This document shows positions 7,680 to 16,087 of a stretch of DNA of 64,000 nucleotides, one piece after another. The translations under genes were made by a program, and so were the position numbers. Origin of the DNA: Oscillospiraceae bacterium (GTDB lineage Bacteria; Bacillota; Clostridia; Oscillospirales; Ruminococcaceae); NCBI GenBank assembly GCA_022835495.1, contig BQOK01000001.1, forward strand, positions 3,410,001 through 3,474,000. Direction: 5' to 3'. The notes beneath the pieces are model-generated. The model was not told the DNA's origin and searched no databases. It saw nothing but the letters and a program-made list of their open reading frames with translations. The first letter of the stretch is position 1. Each line of letters begins with the position of its first letter.

Positions 7680-8531
7680 TTAAAAAGTATGGTGCCCTTC
7701 CAGCACAAACCGTTCCAGCGCCTGGGCCACGCCGCTCTCCTCGTTCGTGCCGGTCACCCAGGCCGCCGCGGCCTTCACCTGGGGCAGCGCGTTGCCCATC
7801 GCCACACCCAGGCCCACGGCCCGCAGCATGGCGGTGTCGTTGTCCGAGTCCCCGCAGGCCATGACCTGTTCGGGCCCGATCCCTAAAAGGCCGGCCAGGG
7901 CCAGCAGGCCGCGGCCCTTGTCCACATCCCGCGCGTTCAGCTCCAAATTGCCCGGCGCGCTGCTGGTCACCTCGAACAGGCCGGTGGCTTCCAGCTCCCG
8001 CCGCGCCTGGGCGCGCTCCGCTTCCCTGGCAAAAAACAGGTTTGTTTTTTCCACCTGGGGGCACTGCCGGGCAAAGCCCTCCACGCTTTCCACCGGCCGG
8101 CGGGAAGTGCGCATATAGCCCGCCATGCCGGGGGGCGCCCATCGCTCGGCCCCGGCCAGCGCGCCGGCGCTGTTGTAGCCCTGCCCATCCAAAAACAGAT
8201 CCATCACCCGGTCATACCGCCGGGTCAGCTCCCAGGCGGTGAAAAAATCCGCCTGGGGGATCCAAAACTTCAGCACCGCCTGCCGGTCCGCCAGGCGCAC
8301 CACCGTGGCGCCGTTCGCGGTCACGGCCCAGTCCACCCCGGGCAGTTCCAAAAATTCCGCGGGCACCCCGGTCAGCGGCCGGCCTGTGGCGGGCACCACC
8401 CGGCAGCCCTGTTCCAGCGCTGCTGTGATCGCCGCCCTGTTGCGGGCGCTGATGCTGTGATCCGCGGCCAGCAGGGTACCGTCCAGGTCCAGCCCCACCA
8501 GCCGGATGCCATAGTGCGCAGCCTGCCCCAT
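7680..8531 (-). CDS. HAD-superfamily Cof-type phosphatase
   Basis: A 283-residue cytoplasmic phosphatase of the Cof/YbiV type. Motif I is LVGLDLDGTL near residue 15 (nucleophile and acid aspartates), and motif IV is MACGDSDNDTAML near residue 222, with an inserted C2-type cap between them. Family members dephosphorylate sugar phosphates, nucleotides or cofactors such as PLP. The ATG at 8531 shares one base with the proC stop (TGATG), indicating translational coupling; the open frame further upstream is inside proC. Confidence 0.9.
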   Translation of the reverse strand: MGQAAHYGIRLVGLDLDGTLLAADHSISARNRAAITAALEQGCRVVPATGRPLTGVPAEFLELPGVDWAVTANGATVVRLADRQAVLKFWIPQADFFTAWELTRRYDRVMDLFLDGQGYNSAGALAGAERWAPPGMAGYMRTSRRPVESVEGFARQCPQVEKTNLFFAREAERAQARRELEATGLFEVTSSAPGNLELNARDVDKGRGLLALAGLLGIGPEQVMACGDSDNDTAMLRAVGLGVAMGNALPQVKAAAAWVTGTNEESGVAQALERFVLEGHHTF

Positions 8532-9340
8532 CAGTTTTTCCCCAATTCCCTGTTTTTTTCGCAGCTGGCGATCACCGCGTTCATGGCAGCGGCGCGCAGC
8601 GCGCCCTGTTCCAGCACGCGTACCCCCGCGATTGTGCTGCCCCCGGGGCTGCACACCTCATCCTTTAAAAGGCCCGGGTGCTTGCCGCTCTCCAGCACCA
8701 TGCCAGCAGCCCCCGCCAGGGTCTGGGCGGCGTATTCGATCGCCTTTTTGCGGGGCAGCCCGCAGGCCACGCCCCCGTCTGCCAGCGCCTCCAGGAACTG
8801 GTACACAAAAGCCGGGCCGCAGCCGGCCACCGCGCTGGCCGCGTCCATTAACGCCTCGTCAATGGCGTCCAGCCGGCCCGCGCCGGCCATTTTGTCGCAG
8901 AACTCCTCCAGCTCGGCGGGCTGAACACCCGGGCAGGCGGTATACAGCACCATCCCCTGGCCGATCGCCACAGGCGTGTTGGGCATGATCCGCAGAACAG
9001 GCGCGCGGAAGCCCAGCATCTCCACCAGGCGGCCGATGGTCAGCCCCGCCGCCATGCTCACCAGCACGTACCGGTCGCCGCGGGCGGCCAGCACCGGGGC
9101 CAGGCTTTGCAGCAGCTCGCCCATCATGTGGGGCTTCACTCCCAAAAAGATGAATTTCGCGTCCCGCGCTACGGTTTCGTTGTTCATGGCAAGGTCGCAG
9201 TCCAGCTCTTCCGCCAGCGCGGCCGCCTTATCCAGGGTGCGGTTGGTCACCACCACCTGCTCCGGCCGCCAGCGGCAGGCTGCACGGGCCAGCGCGCCGC
9301 CCATATTTCCCACCCCGATAAACCCAAAGGTATAACTCAT
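8531..9340 (-). CDS. proC: Pyrroline-5-carboxylate reductase
   Basis: A 269-residue enzyme that reduces 1-pyrroline-5-carboxylate to L-proline with NAD(P)H, the last step of proline synthesis. The Rossmann signature FIGVGNMGGALA is at residues 6-17. The family core GVKPHMM, RIMPNTPVAIGQGM and the C-terminal substrate-site helix LLKDEVCSPGGSTIAGVRVLE are intact. AGGAGG lies 8-10 bases before the ATG. It is first in a two-gene unit with the HAD phosphatase, driven by a promoter at 9373-9401. Confidence 0.95.
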   Translation of the reverse strand: MSYTFGFIGVGNMGGALARAACRWRPEQVVVTNRTLDKAAALAEELDCDLAMNNETVARDAKFIFLGVKPHMMGELLQSLAPVLAARGDRYVLVSMAAGLTIGRLVEMLGFRAPVLRIMPNTPVAIGQGMVLYTACPGVQPAELEEFCDKMAGAGRLDAIDEALMDAASAVAGCGPAFVYQFLEALADGGVACGLPRKKAIEYAAQTLAGAAGMVLESGKHPGLLKDEVCSPGGSTIAGVRVLEQGALRAAAMNAVIASCEKNRELGKN

Positions 9341-9372
9341 AGCCCTTGCCCTCCTGAAATTCTGTTTCTTTA

Positions 9373-9401
9373 AGTGTATCAGCCGGCCGGCGTTTTTTCA
9401 A
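9373..9401 (-). promoter_or_regulatory. Promoter of proC
   Basis: Minus-strand TTGAAA (9396-9401), 17-base spacer, TACACT (9373-9378), about 33 bases upstream of the proC ATG. Confidence 0.6.
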
Positions 9402-9567
9402 CCACTCTCTCCCCGGAAAAGCTGCTCCATTCCGGGCGTTCCCCGCACCGGCGGCCCTGTGAAAAACAGCCGCCGTGAACCACAGGTGGTTTTTCCGGTC
9501 ATCCGGGCCGGCTGCCGCCCGGGCGGGGCTTTTATTTTTGGGCAATAAAAATTTTGTCGTTTTGCCC

Positions 9568-9596
9568 TTGATTTTCCAAAAAATAAATAGTATAAT
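9568..9596 (+). promoter_or_regulatory. Promoter of the hydrogenase-rubrerythrin gene
   Basis: TTGATT (9568-9573), 17 bases, TATAAT (9591-9596), in an A/T-rich stretch 58 bases before the ATG. The remaining sequence between 9402 and 9567 shows only GC-rich imperfect repeats and no recognisable element. Confidence 0.75.
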
Positions 9597-9653
9597 TTCC
9601 TAAAAAGGCCGACAAAGCAAAGAAACTCAATCTTTTATGAAAGAGGTGACTCC

Positions 9654-11693
9654 ATGAGCAAACATCTTCCAATGGAGGTGCGGGTGCCCATTGAAGCCGA
9701 TAACCCGGCCATTGTGCGCAACGAAGCCAAGTGCATCCGGTGCGGTCAGTGCAAGGCCGTGTGCACAGACTTCATTGGGGTGCACGGCACCTATGCCTTA
9801 CAGAACACAGGCGATACCGCGGTTTGCATCCATTGCGGCCAGTGCGCCAATGTGTGCCCGCCGGCCAGCATCACCGAGCGGTACGAGTGGCCCGCGGTAA
9901 AGGCCGCCGCGGCTGACCCCGGCAAGGTGGTAATCTTCTCCACCTCCCCCTCGGTGCGTGTGGCCCTGGGCGAAGAGTTCGGCCTGCCGGATGGCAGCTT
10001 TGTGGAGGGCAAAATGGTCGCCCTTCTGCGGGCGCTGGGCGCCGATTACGTGCTGGACACCAATTTTTCCGCCGATCTTACCATTTTGGAGGAAGCCAGC
10101 GAGCTGCTCAGCCGGGTGACCAAAGGCACCGGCCCGCTGCCTCAGTTTACCAGCTGCTGCCCGGCCTGGGTCAAATACGCCGAGACCTACCACCCGGAGC
10201 TTCTGCCCCACATCTCCACCGCCAAAAGCCCCATCGGCATGCAGGGCCCCACCATCAAAACCTATTTTGCGCAGAGGATGGGCATCGACCCGGCCGCCAT
10301 TGTGAATGTGGCCGTGACCCCCTGCACCGCCAAAAAGTTCGAGATCCGCCGGGGCGAGATGAACGCCGCGGCACGTTACCTGGGCCTGGACGGCCTGCGG
10401 GATATGGACCAGGTCATCACCACCCGGGAGCTGGCCCTCTGGGCCAGGGAGGCCGGCATCGATTTTGCCTCCCTGCCGGATTCCCCCTACGACACTCTCA
10501 TGGGCGAGGGTTCGGGCGCCGGGGTCATCTTCGGCAACACCGGCGGCGTGATGGAGGCCGCCCTGCGCACAGCCTACGCCTACGCCACCGGCAAGGCGCC
10601 CCCCGACCTGCTCTATGACCTTCAGCCCGTGCGGGGGCTCGAGGGCGTAAAGGAAGCCAGCCTCATGGTGGGCGGCACCCAGCTCAACGTGGCCGTAGTC
10701 TACGGCACCGCAAACGCCGAGCATTTTCTCCGCCGTATGGCCACGGCCGGCAAGCAATACCATTTTGTGGAGGTCATGACCTGCCCCGGCGGCTGCATCG
10801 GCGGCGGCGGGCAGCCCCGCGGCACCCTGGAAAAGGGCGACGCGCTGCGCGCCGCCCGCATCGACGGGCTGTACCGGCGGGACGCCGCCATGACCCGCCG
10901 CCTGAGCCACGAAAACACCGAGCTCCAGGCGCTTTACGAAACCTTTTACGGCAAGCCCCTTTCCGGGCTGGCCGAAAAGCTGCTGCATACATATTATACC
11001 GACAGAAGTTCTGATTTAGGAGGAAAAACAACAATGGTCAAATATCGCTGCACCGTCTGTGGTTACATCCACGAGGGCGAACTGCCCGAGGGCTTTACCT
11101 GCCCTGTGTGCCGCCAGCCCGCTTCCAAATTCGAAAAGATCGAGGAGGCCTCCGCCGCAAACCCCTACGCCGGCACCAAGACCGAAAAGAACCTGCAGGA
11201 GGCCTTCGCCGGCGAAAGCCAGGCCCGCAACAAGTACACCTACTTTGCCCAGGTGGCCCAGCGCGAGGGCTACGAGCAGCTGGCCGAGATCTTTTTGAAG
11301 ACCGCCCGCAACGAGCAGGAGCACGCGCGCCTGTGGTTCCAGGCGCTGGGCAATCTGGGCGGCACCGCTGAAAACCTGCTGCACGCCGCCGAGGGCGAGA
11401 ATTACGAGTGGACCGACATGTACGACCGCATGGCAAAAGATGCCGACGAAGAGGGCTTCCACGACCTGGCCGAAAAATTCCGCAGGGTGGCCGCCATTGA
11501 AAAGACCCACGAGGAGCGCTACCGCACCCTGCTGCACAATGTGGAAATGAAGCAGGTATTTGAAAAGAGCGGCCAGACCATGTGGGAGTGCCGGATCTGC
11601 GGCCACCTGGTGGTGGGCACGAAAGCCCCCGAGGCCTGCCCCGTGTGCGGCTATGCCCAGAGCTTCTTCGAGGTCCGCAAGGAAAACTACTGA
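9654..11693 (+). CDS. [FeFe] hydrogenase fused to rubredoxin-rubrerythrin-rubredoxin
   Basis: One 679-residue frame. Residues 1-75 hold two [4Fe-4S] ferredoxin motifs (Cys27/30/33/37 and Cys58/61/64/68). Residues about 90-445 form the H-cluster domain: FTSCCPAW with Cys168/Cys169, [10 protein letters not shown] with Cys224, and [18 protein letters not shown] with Cys377/Cys381; all cluster cysteines and the proton-relay cysteine are present. The short architecture matches group B monomeric enzymes. From Met461 a complete rubrerythrin follows: N-terminal rubredoxin (CTVCGY, CPVC), diiron four-helix domain ([17 protein letters not shown]) and a C-terminal rubredoxin (CRICGH, CPVCGY). The pair would link hydrogen or ferredoxin metabolism to peroxide reduction. 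The junction encodes an AGGAGG ribosome site, so rubrerythrin may also be made alone. Confidence 0.9.
   Translation: MSKHLPMEVRVPIEADNPAIVRNEAKCIRCGQCKAVCTDFIGVHGTYALQNTGDTAVCIHCGQCANVCPPASITERYEWPAVKAAAADPGKVVIFSTSPSVRVALGEEFGLPDGSFVEGKMVALLRALGADYVLDTNFSADLTILEEASELLSRVTKGTGPLPQFTSCCPAWVKYAETYHPELLPHISTAKSPIGMQGPTIKTYFAQRMGIDPAAIVNVAVTPCTAKKFEIRRGEMNAAARYLGLDGLRDMDQVITTRELALWAREAGIDFASLPDSPYDTLMGEGSGAGVIFGNTGGVMEAALRTAYAYATGKAPPDLLYDLQPVRGLEGVKEASLMVGGTQLNVAVVYGTANAEHFLRRMATAGKQYHFVEVMTCPGGCIGGGGQPRGTLEKGDALRAARIDGLYRRDAAMTRRLSHENTELQALYETFYGKPLSGLAEKLLHTYYTDRSSDLGGKTTMVKYRCTVCGYIHEGELPEGFTCPVCRQPASKFEKIEEASAANPYAGTKTEKNLQEAFAGESQARNKYTYFAQVAQREGYEQLAEIFLKTARNEQEHARLWFQALGNLGGTAENLLHAAEGENYEWTDMYDRMAKDADEEGFHDLAEKFRRVAAIEKTHEERYRTLLHNVEMKQVFEKSGQTMWECRICGHLVVGTKAPEACPVCGYAQSFFEVRKENY
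11018..11036 (+). promoter_or_regulatory. Internal ribosome site and start for free rubrerythrin
   Basis: Inside the fused frame, AGGAGG (11018-11023) is followed 10 bases later by ATG (11034-11036) at the exact first residue expected of a free rubredoxin-rubrerythrin. The in-frame codons across it read DLGGKTT, a plausible linker and also a normal intergenic sequence whose stop has been lost. Confidence 0.7.
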
Positions 11694-11723
11694 GCTATTC
11701 CGCTGCAAGCGGAATGCTGCAAC

Positions 11724-11799
11724 AAAAGACGGGCGAGGCCGTCAACGGAGGCGCTGTAAGCGCCGTTCAGTTTAACCGTTGGCTGCCTCGCCCGTCTTT
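11724..11799 (+). terminator. Branched hairpin terminator after the hydrogenase-rubrerythrin gene
   Basis: AAAGACGGGCGAGGC (11724 onward) pairs with GCCTCGCCCGTCTTT. Within the enclosed segment, CAACGG pairs with CCGTTG and GGCGCT-GTA-AGCGCC forms its own hairpin, giving a branched structure. A smaller hairpin TTCCGCT-GCA-AGCGGAA precedes it at 11699-11715. The T run is weak, so it may also stabilise the 3' end. Confidence 0.6.
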
Positions 11800-11931
11800 G
11801 CTGTTTCCCCAGTGATGCAGCGCACGCCTTTTTCAAAAAGCTGCACTCCGCAAAACGCTCCTGTTATGCACCCGTTCGTTTTCAAAGGGATCTTCATGAG
11901 GAATTGGCTCTTTTACCGCTTGCGCTGGGTT

Positions 11932-12342
11932 TCACAGGCTTTCCTGGCACTCGCTGCACACTCTGTCATGGATCGAAACGATCCCCCCGCATTGGGGGCA
12001 AGTATATTTCCTTTTCTGCTGTTCCATAAACTTTTCCAAACCGTGTTGGCAAACAAATCCGCTGTTTTCCATAAGGCTCGCCTGATACCTTTTGTTGTAG
12101 CTTTTTTCAAGGTTTTTGATCAGCTTGCAGGGATAGTCAGGGCATTCAAAACAGTAGCGCAGCCCTTTCCCCATGATACAATCCTTTATGCTGCATTTTC
12201 AGCAATGCTCCGGCTTGCCCACATCGCTGTTGAAACAACCAGCGCATGAATTTTTATGGCGGCAATGTTTATAGCAGACCAGGCAATTCATACCACAAGG
12301 GGCGAACATTACGGTGTCGATATTATCTTTTGGCATTTTCAT
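11932..12342 (-). pseudogene. DUF3795-type cysteine-rich protein, interrupted by an in-frame TGA
   Basis: Reading from ATG 12342 the frame gives a 47-residue start rich in CxxC pairs (APCGMNCLVC, SCAGC), a TGA at 12199-12201, then KCSIKDC and an 80-residue C-terminal part with YCFECPDYPC and a terminal zinc ribbon (CPQCGG, CSEC). Together this is a DUF3795-like metal-binding protein in which the expected arginine-type codon between HC and KC has become TGA, most simply by CGA to TGA. An internal ATG at 12174 could still produce the C-terminal half. The codon usage is less GC-rich than its surroundings. The cellular role of the family is unknown. Confidence 0.7.
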
Positions 12343-12394
12343 GGGTCGCCCGCCTTGTCAGATGATTGTTTTTTGTTCTGCTGTATTGTTAGCT

Positions 12395-12655
12395 TCACTT
12401 TCCTGTGGCGGCTTTGAAAAAAGCTTTCAGCTCCGCCTTGGTCTCCGGGGGCAGGTCGGCCTTGCGCACGCCCTGCACCGCGCCCTCCAGCGCCAGCAGC
12501 CTGTGCAGGCAGGCGGTGGGGTCGGCCGTGTACAGGCGCAGCCAAGCCTCCCGGCTTCCAAGGGCATACAGCTGCTCACGGGTAGTGATGCCCGCCCGCG
12601 CCAACTCCTCTTCCAGTACCGGCCCCAGATTCGGCAGGCCTTTCAATTCGCCCAT
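12395..12655 (-). CDS. TfoX/Sxy C-terminal domain protein
   Basis: An 86-residue protein starting at ATG 12655 with AGGAGG nine bases upstream; the longer frame to 12694 starts inside the preceding gene's end. The sequence MGELKGLPNLGPVLEEELARAGI, then LYALGSREAWLRLY, matches the helix-hairpin-helix-like C-terminal domain of TfoX, a competence regulator in Gammaproteobacteria. Stand-alone versions are common in Firmicutes and their role is unknown. It begins 22 bases after the MFS gene and is probably co-transcribed with it. Confidence 0.75.
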   Translation of the reverse strand: MGELKGLPNLGPVLEEELARAGITTREQLYALGSREAWLRLYTADPTACLHRLLALEGAVQGVRKADLPPETKAELKAFFKAATGK

Positions 12656-12677
12656 CCTGCAGTTCCTCCTTTTTCGC

Positions 12678-13973
12678 TCAATCGTCCACGTCAAAGGCTT
12701 CCAGCTTGTTTTTCACCGGCACGGGCTTTGCGTCGCCATGCCGCACAAAGCACATGGTCACAAAGCTGCCCACCACGCACAGCGCCGCATAGGGGAACAG
12801 GGTGTGGTAGCCCACGTGCTCCATCAGCCAGCCCGAGAGGATGGGGGTGAGGATCTGGGCGCTCATGCTGAAGGTATAGTAATACCCGGTGTATTTGCCC
12901 ACGTCCGCGCCGCGGCTCATCTCCACCACCATGGGGTAGCTGTTCACATTGATGAACGCCCAGGCTACCCCGGCCAGCGCAAAAAAGCCGAACAGCATCC
13001 AGGAAAAGCTGTGGAACAAAATTGCCGAGCCAAAGCTGCCCGCCAGCAGCAGGCAGCCGATCTGGATGGTGCGCTTGCGCCCCACCCTGGCGGCGATCAT
13101 GCCCACTGGGATATAGGTCAGGATGGCCCCCGCCTGGGCCACCATCAGCACCATGGCATAGTTGCCGCCCGCCATGCCCCAGCTCTCGCGGGCATACTTG
13201 GAAAAATGGGTGGTCACGGCGTTGTAGCCCATGAACCACAGCACCACGCTGGCCAAAATAAGCACCAGGCTCCGGAACACCGCCGGATCCATTTTTTCGC
13301 CCTCGCCCGGGGCGTCCGCCCCGTCCTGGTCCGCCGGGTCGTAACCCGCCTCGCTGCTCTCCTTTTCCATCTGGGCCACACAGGCGGGCTCCTTGATCTT
13401 AACAAAAAGCAGCATCACGCACACCGCCATCAGCGCGGCCGTGCACAAAAACACCGGGAAGTAATTGGGGTTGTCGCCCGCGGGCACCAAAAACTTTACC
13501 GCTGCCAGCATGATGATGCCGCCCACAGCGCCCATCAGGTTGATGATGGCGTTGCCCTGGCTGCGCAGGGGTTTGGGGGTGACGTCCGGCATCAGGGCCA
13601 CTGCCGGGCTGCGGTAGGTGGCCATGCAGATGAGCACCAGCCCCAGCCCCACAAAGAACAGGGGCAGGCTCTTGAGCTGGTTTGCCAGCGGGATGAGCAC
13701 CAGGCACATCACCGCCCCCGCCGTGCCCGCCAAAATAAAGGGCATGCGCCGGCCGATGCGGGTGTGTGTGCGGTCCGAGAGCACACCGAACAGCGGCAGC
13801 ATGAACAGGGCCAGCACATTGTCCAGTGCCATCACTGCGCCGGACCAGGTGTCGCCGATGCCAAAGGTGTACTTCAGGATCAGGGGGATGATCCCGTCGT
13901 AGACCTGCCAGAAGGCACTGATGGACATAAAGGCCAGGCCTACGTAAAAGGTTCGTTTCGAGTTGAGCTTCAT
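12678..13973 (-). CDS. MFS transporter, GPH/sugar-cation symporter type
   Basis: A 431-residue, about 12-helix major facilitator. The loop after helix 2 reads LFGVLSDRTHTRIGRRMPFILAG, the D-R-T-x-x-x-x-GRR motif typical of glycoside-pentoside-hexuronide and sucrose-type symporters, and MIAARVGRKR repeats it in the second half. The acidic loop around residues 205-235 links the two six-helix bundles. Substrate is unknown; a sugar or glycoside is likely. It sits upstream of the TfoX-domain gene with no obvious catabolic partner. Confidence 0.85.
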   Translation of the reverse strand: MKLNSKRTFYVGLAFMSISAFWQVYDGIIPLILKYTFGIGDTWSGAVMALDNVLALFMLPLFGVLSDRTHTRIGRRMPFILAGTAGAVMCLVLIPLANQLKSLPLFFVGLGLVLICMATYRSPAVALMPDVTPKPLRSQGNAIINLMGAVGGIIMLAAVKFLVPAGDNPNYFPVFLCTAALMAVCVMLLFVKIKEPACVAQMEKESSEAGYDPADQDGADAPGEGEKMDPAVFRSLVLILASVVLWFMGYNAVTTHFSKYARESWGMAGGNYAMVLMVAQAGAILTYIPVGMIAARVGRKRTIQIGCLLLAGSFGSAILFHSFSWMLFGFFALAGVAWAFINVNSYPMVVEMSRGADVGKYTGYYYTFSMSAQILTPILSGWLMEHVGYHTLFPYAALCVVGSFVTMCFVRHGDAKPVPVKNKLEAFDVDD

Positions 13974-14027
13974 GATTTTGCTTCCTCACTTTCCGCGGGT
14001 AAACGTTATTTCCATGATACCACAAAT

Positions 14028-14061
14028 CCCCCGCCCAGGCCATGGCAGGCCCGGGCGGGGG
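14028..14061 (-). terminator. GC-rich hairpin after the ABC exporter operon
   Basis: CCCCCGCCC and its complement GGGCGGGGG, with GGCC pairing inside, form a hairpin about 50 bases past the permease stop. The minus-strand tail ATTTGTGG has few T residues, so termination efficiency is uncertain. Confidence 0.5.
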
Positions 14062-14108
14062 ACGTAAAAAATATGCAAAATCTTTTGTGCAGGTTTTCCG
14101 GCCCGCGT

Positions 14109-15386
14109 TCACTCGTAGCGCAGCGCCTCAATGGGATCCAGCTTGGCGGCCTTGTTCGCCGGGTAATACCCAAAGAACACGCCGATCGCCATGGAAAAGC
14201 CCACCGCCGCCAGAATGGCGACCGCACTGGGCTTTGCCGCGTAGCCCAAAAGCTGCGCGCCCGCGCTGCCGGCGCCAATGCCCAGCGCCACGCCGAAGGC
14301 GCCGCCCACCAGGCAGATGACCACCGCCTCGGTGATGAACTGCAGCCGCAGGGCCCGGCCCGGCGCGCCCAGCGCCTTGCGGGTGCCGATCTCACGGGTG
14401 CGCTCGGTAATGCTTACCAGCATGATGTTCATCACGCCGATGCCGCCCACCAAAAGGCTGATGGCCGCAATGGCGCTGATGGCCAGCTTGACCGTGTTCA
14501 TCATGCTGGTCATCTCTTTCAGCATGCTCTCCATGCTGGAGGCGGTGACCGTCCAGCTCTGGTTGCGGGTGTAAAACGAGGCAAAGAAGCTCTTCACATT
14601 CTCCAAAAAGGCGGTCGTGTCGGTGCCGGAGGCCGCCACCACCGTGAAGTTCTGGTACCCCGCCGTGCCGCCGGCCAGCTTTTGCGCGGCGGCCAGGGGC
14701 ATATACAGTTCGGTCACCGGGTCCGAGCCCGTCAGGCTGAAGTAGCCCGAGTCGTCGTATTCATACACGCCCACCACATAAAACCGCAGCAGCTTGCCGT
14801 TTACCGCCAGCTCAAATTCCCTGCCCAGCACCGAAGCGGAGGAAGCGCCGAACACTTTCTCGCAGAACTTGTCGCTCACCACCGCCACCTGGCGCTCACC
14901 GTCCGAGTCCTTGATAAAGCGCCCGTGCAGCAGCTCAAGGTCGCTGGCCAGGGCCAGGTCGGCGTTGGCGCCCTGGGCGTTCACGCTCACGCTGGTACTG
15001 CCCTGGCGCACCGTGCCCGTGCCCACGCTCTGGCTCAGAGAGACGGCATAAATATTGTCGGCATAGGCGGTGCGGAATTCTTCGATCATGGCGTCGGTGA
15101 TCAGGTCCCCCTCGCTTGGCTGCTCTGGCCCGAACATGCGCACCGCCACCATGCCCCCGCCTGTCGTTTCAATGTCCTCGCTTTTCTGCTGCAGGCTCAC
15201 GGTGATATTGTTGATCCCAAATCCCTGCAGGCTGTCGGTGATGGAGCCGGTGAGCGAATCGCCCAGGGTCACAATGGCGATCACCGAGCCAATGCCGATG
15301 ATGATGCCCAGCATGGTGAGCAGGGCCCGCATCTTGTTGGCCCACAGGCTGCCAAAGGCCATGCGCACATTGTCAAACAGCTGCAC
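14109..15386 (-). CDS. ABC exporter permease, MacB/FtsX type
   Basis: A 425-residue membrane subunit. The start GTG at 15386 gives the usual N-terminus VQLFDNVRMAFGSLWANKMRALLTMLGIIIGIGSV; an ATG at 15413 lies deeper inside the ATPase gene. One membrane helix is followed by a MacB-type extracellular core of roughly 220 residues, then three C-terminal helices with the FtsX pattern GVMNIMLVSITERTREIGTRKALGA. Such permeases use ATP hydrolysis to drive mechanical export or release of lipopeptides, peptides or drugs. It overlaps the ATPase gene by 14 bases and works with it and the adaptor upstream. Confidence 0.9.
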   Translation of the reverse strand: MQLFDNVRMAFGSLWANKMRALLTMLGIIIGIGSVIAIVTLGDSLTGSITDSLQGFGINNITVSLQQKSEDIETTGGGMVAVRMFGPEQPSEGDLITDAMIEEFRTAYADNIYAVSLSQSVGTGTVRQGSTSVSVNAQGANADLALASDLELLHGRFIKDSDGERQVAVVSDKFCEKVFGASSASVLGREFELAVNGKLLRFYVVGVYEYDDSGYFSLTGSDPVTELYMPLAAAQKLAGGTAGYQNFTVVAASGTDTTAFLENVKSFFASFYTRNQSWTVTASSMESMLKEMTSMMNTVKLAISAIAAISLLVGGIGVMNIMLVSITERTREIGTRKALGAPGRALRLQFITEAVVICLVGGAFGVALGIGAGSAGAQLLGYAAKPSAVAILAAVGFSMAIGVFFGYYPANKAAKLDPIEALRYE

Positions 15387-16083
15387 TGCGCCCCGCCCCC
15401 TTTCGCTCGGCAATAAACTGCCCGTCCCGCAGGGTCAGGATGCGCCCGCACTCGGCGGCCAGCTCCTGCGAGTGGGTGATCAGCACAATGGTCATTCCCT
15501 CGGCGTGCAGGCGGTGAAAAATGTCCATCACCGTGCGGCTGGTGGCCGAGTCCAGCGCGCCGGTGGGTTCGTCGGCCAGCAGCAGGGCCGGCCGGTTCGC
15601 CAGCGCCCGGGCAATGGCTACCCTTTGCTTTTGCCCGCCCGACAATTCGCTCGGCTCATGCTTTGCCCGGTCGCTCATGCCCACCATTTCCAGCAGCTCT
15701 CTGGCCCGGGCGCTGCGCTGGCGGGCGGGCAGCCCCGCATACAGCATGGGCAGCTCCACATTTTTCAGGGCGCTGGTGCGCCCGATCAGGTTAAAGGTCT
15801 GGAACACAAAGCCGATCTTTTGGTTACGGATGGCCGAGAGCTGTTTGTCCTTTGCGGCGGCCACCTCCACCCCGTCCAGCGCATAGCCGCCCTCGGTGGG
15901 GCGGTCCAGCGCGCCGATGATGTTCATCAGGGTGGATTTGCCGCTGCCCGACTCGCCCACAATGGCCACGAACTCGCCCTCGTTCACGGTCAGATCAATG
16001 CCGTGCAGAATTTCCAGCTCGTTGGGTTTGCCGATGTAATAGCGCTTGATGATGCCCTGCATCTGAATGATAGGCCCGCTCAT
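15373..16083 (-). CDS. ABC exporter ATP-binding protein, MacB/LolD/YknY type
   Basis: A 236-residue ATPase. Walker A is GESGSGKST near residue 42, the signature is ELSGGQKQRVAIARAL near 143, Walker B is LLLADEPTGALDS near 164 and the switch histidine is in LITHSQE. The N-terminal MQGIIKRYYIGKPNELEILHGIDL is typical of the exporter subfamily that pairs with FtsX-like permeases. It starts 4 bases after the adaptor gene and overlaps the permease gene, so all three subunits form one operon. Confidence 0.93.
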   Translation of the reverse strand: MSGPIIQMQGIIKRYYIGKPNELEILHGIDLTVNEGEFVAIVGESGSGKSTLMNIIGALDRPTEGGYALDGVEVAAAKDKQLSAIRNQKIGFVFQTFNLIGRTSALKNVELPMLYAGLPARQRSARARELLEMVGMSDRAKHEPSELSGGQKQRVAIARALANRPALLLADEPTGALDSATSRTVMDIFHRLHAEGMTIVLITHSQELAAECGRILTLRDGQFIAERKGAGRSAAV

Positions 16084-16087
16084 GGCA

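Noticed and set aside
12199-12201. Selenocysteine at the in-frame TGA of the DUF3795-like gene
   Set aside because: Relatives seem to have arginine, not cysteine, at this position, and no strong bacterial SECIS hairpin follows the TGA. A nonsense mutation is simpler.
12405-15416. A 1003-codon plus-strand open frame across the TfoX, MFS and ABC permease genes
   Set aside because: It is antisense to well-recognised genes, is rich in His, Gln, Gly and Ala as expected of a GC-rich shadow frame, and has no family likeness.
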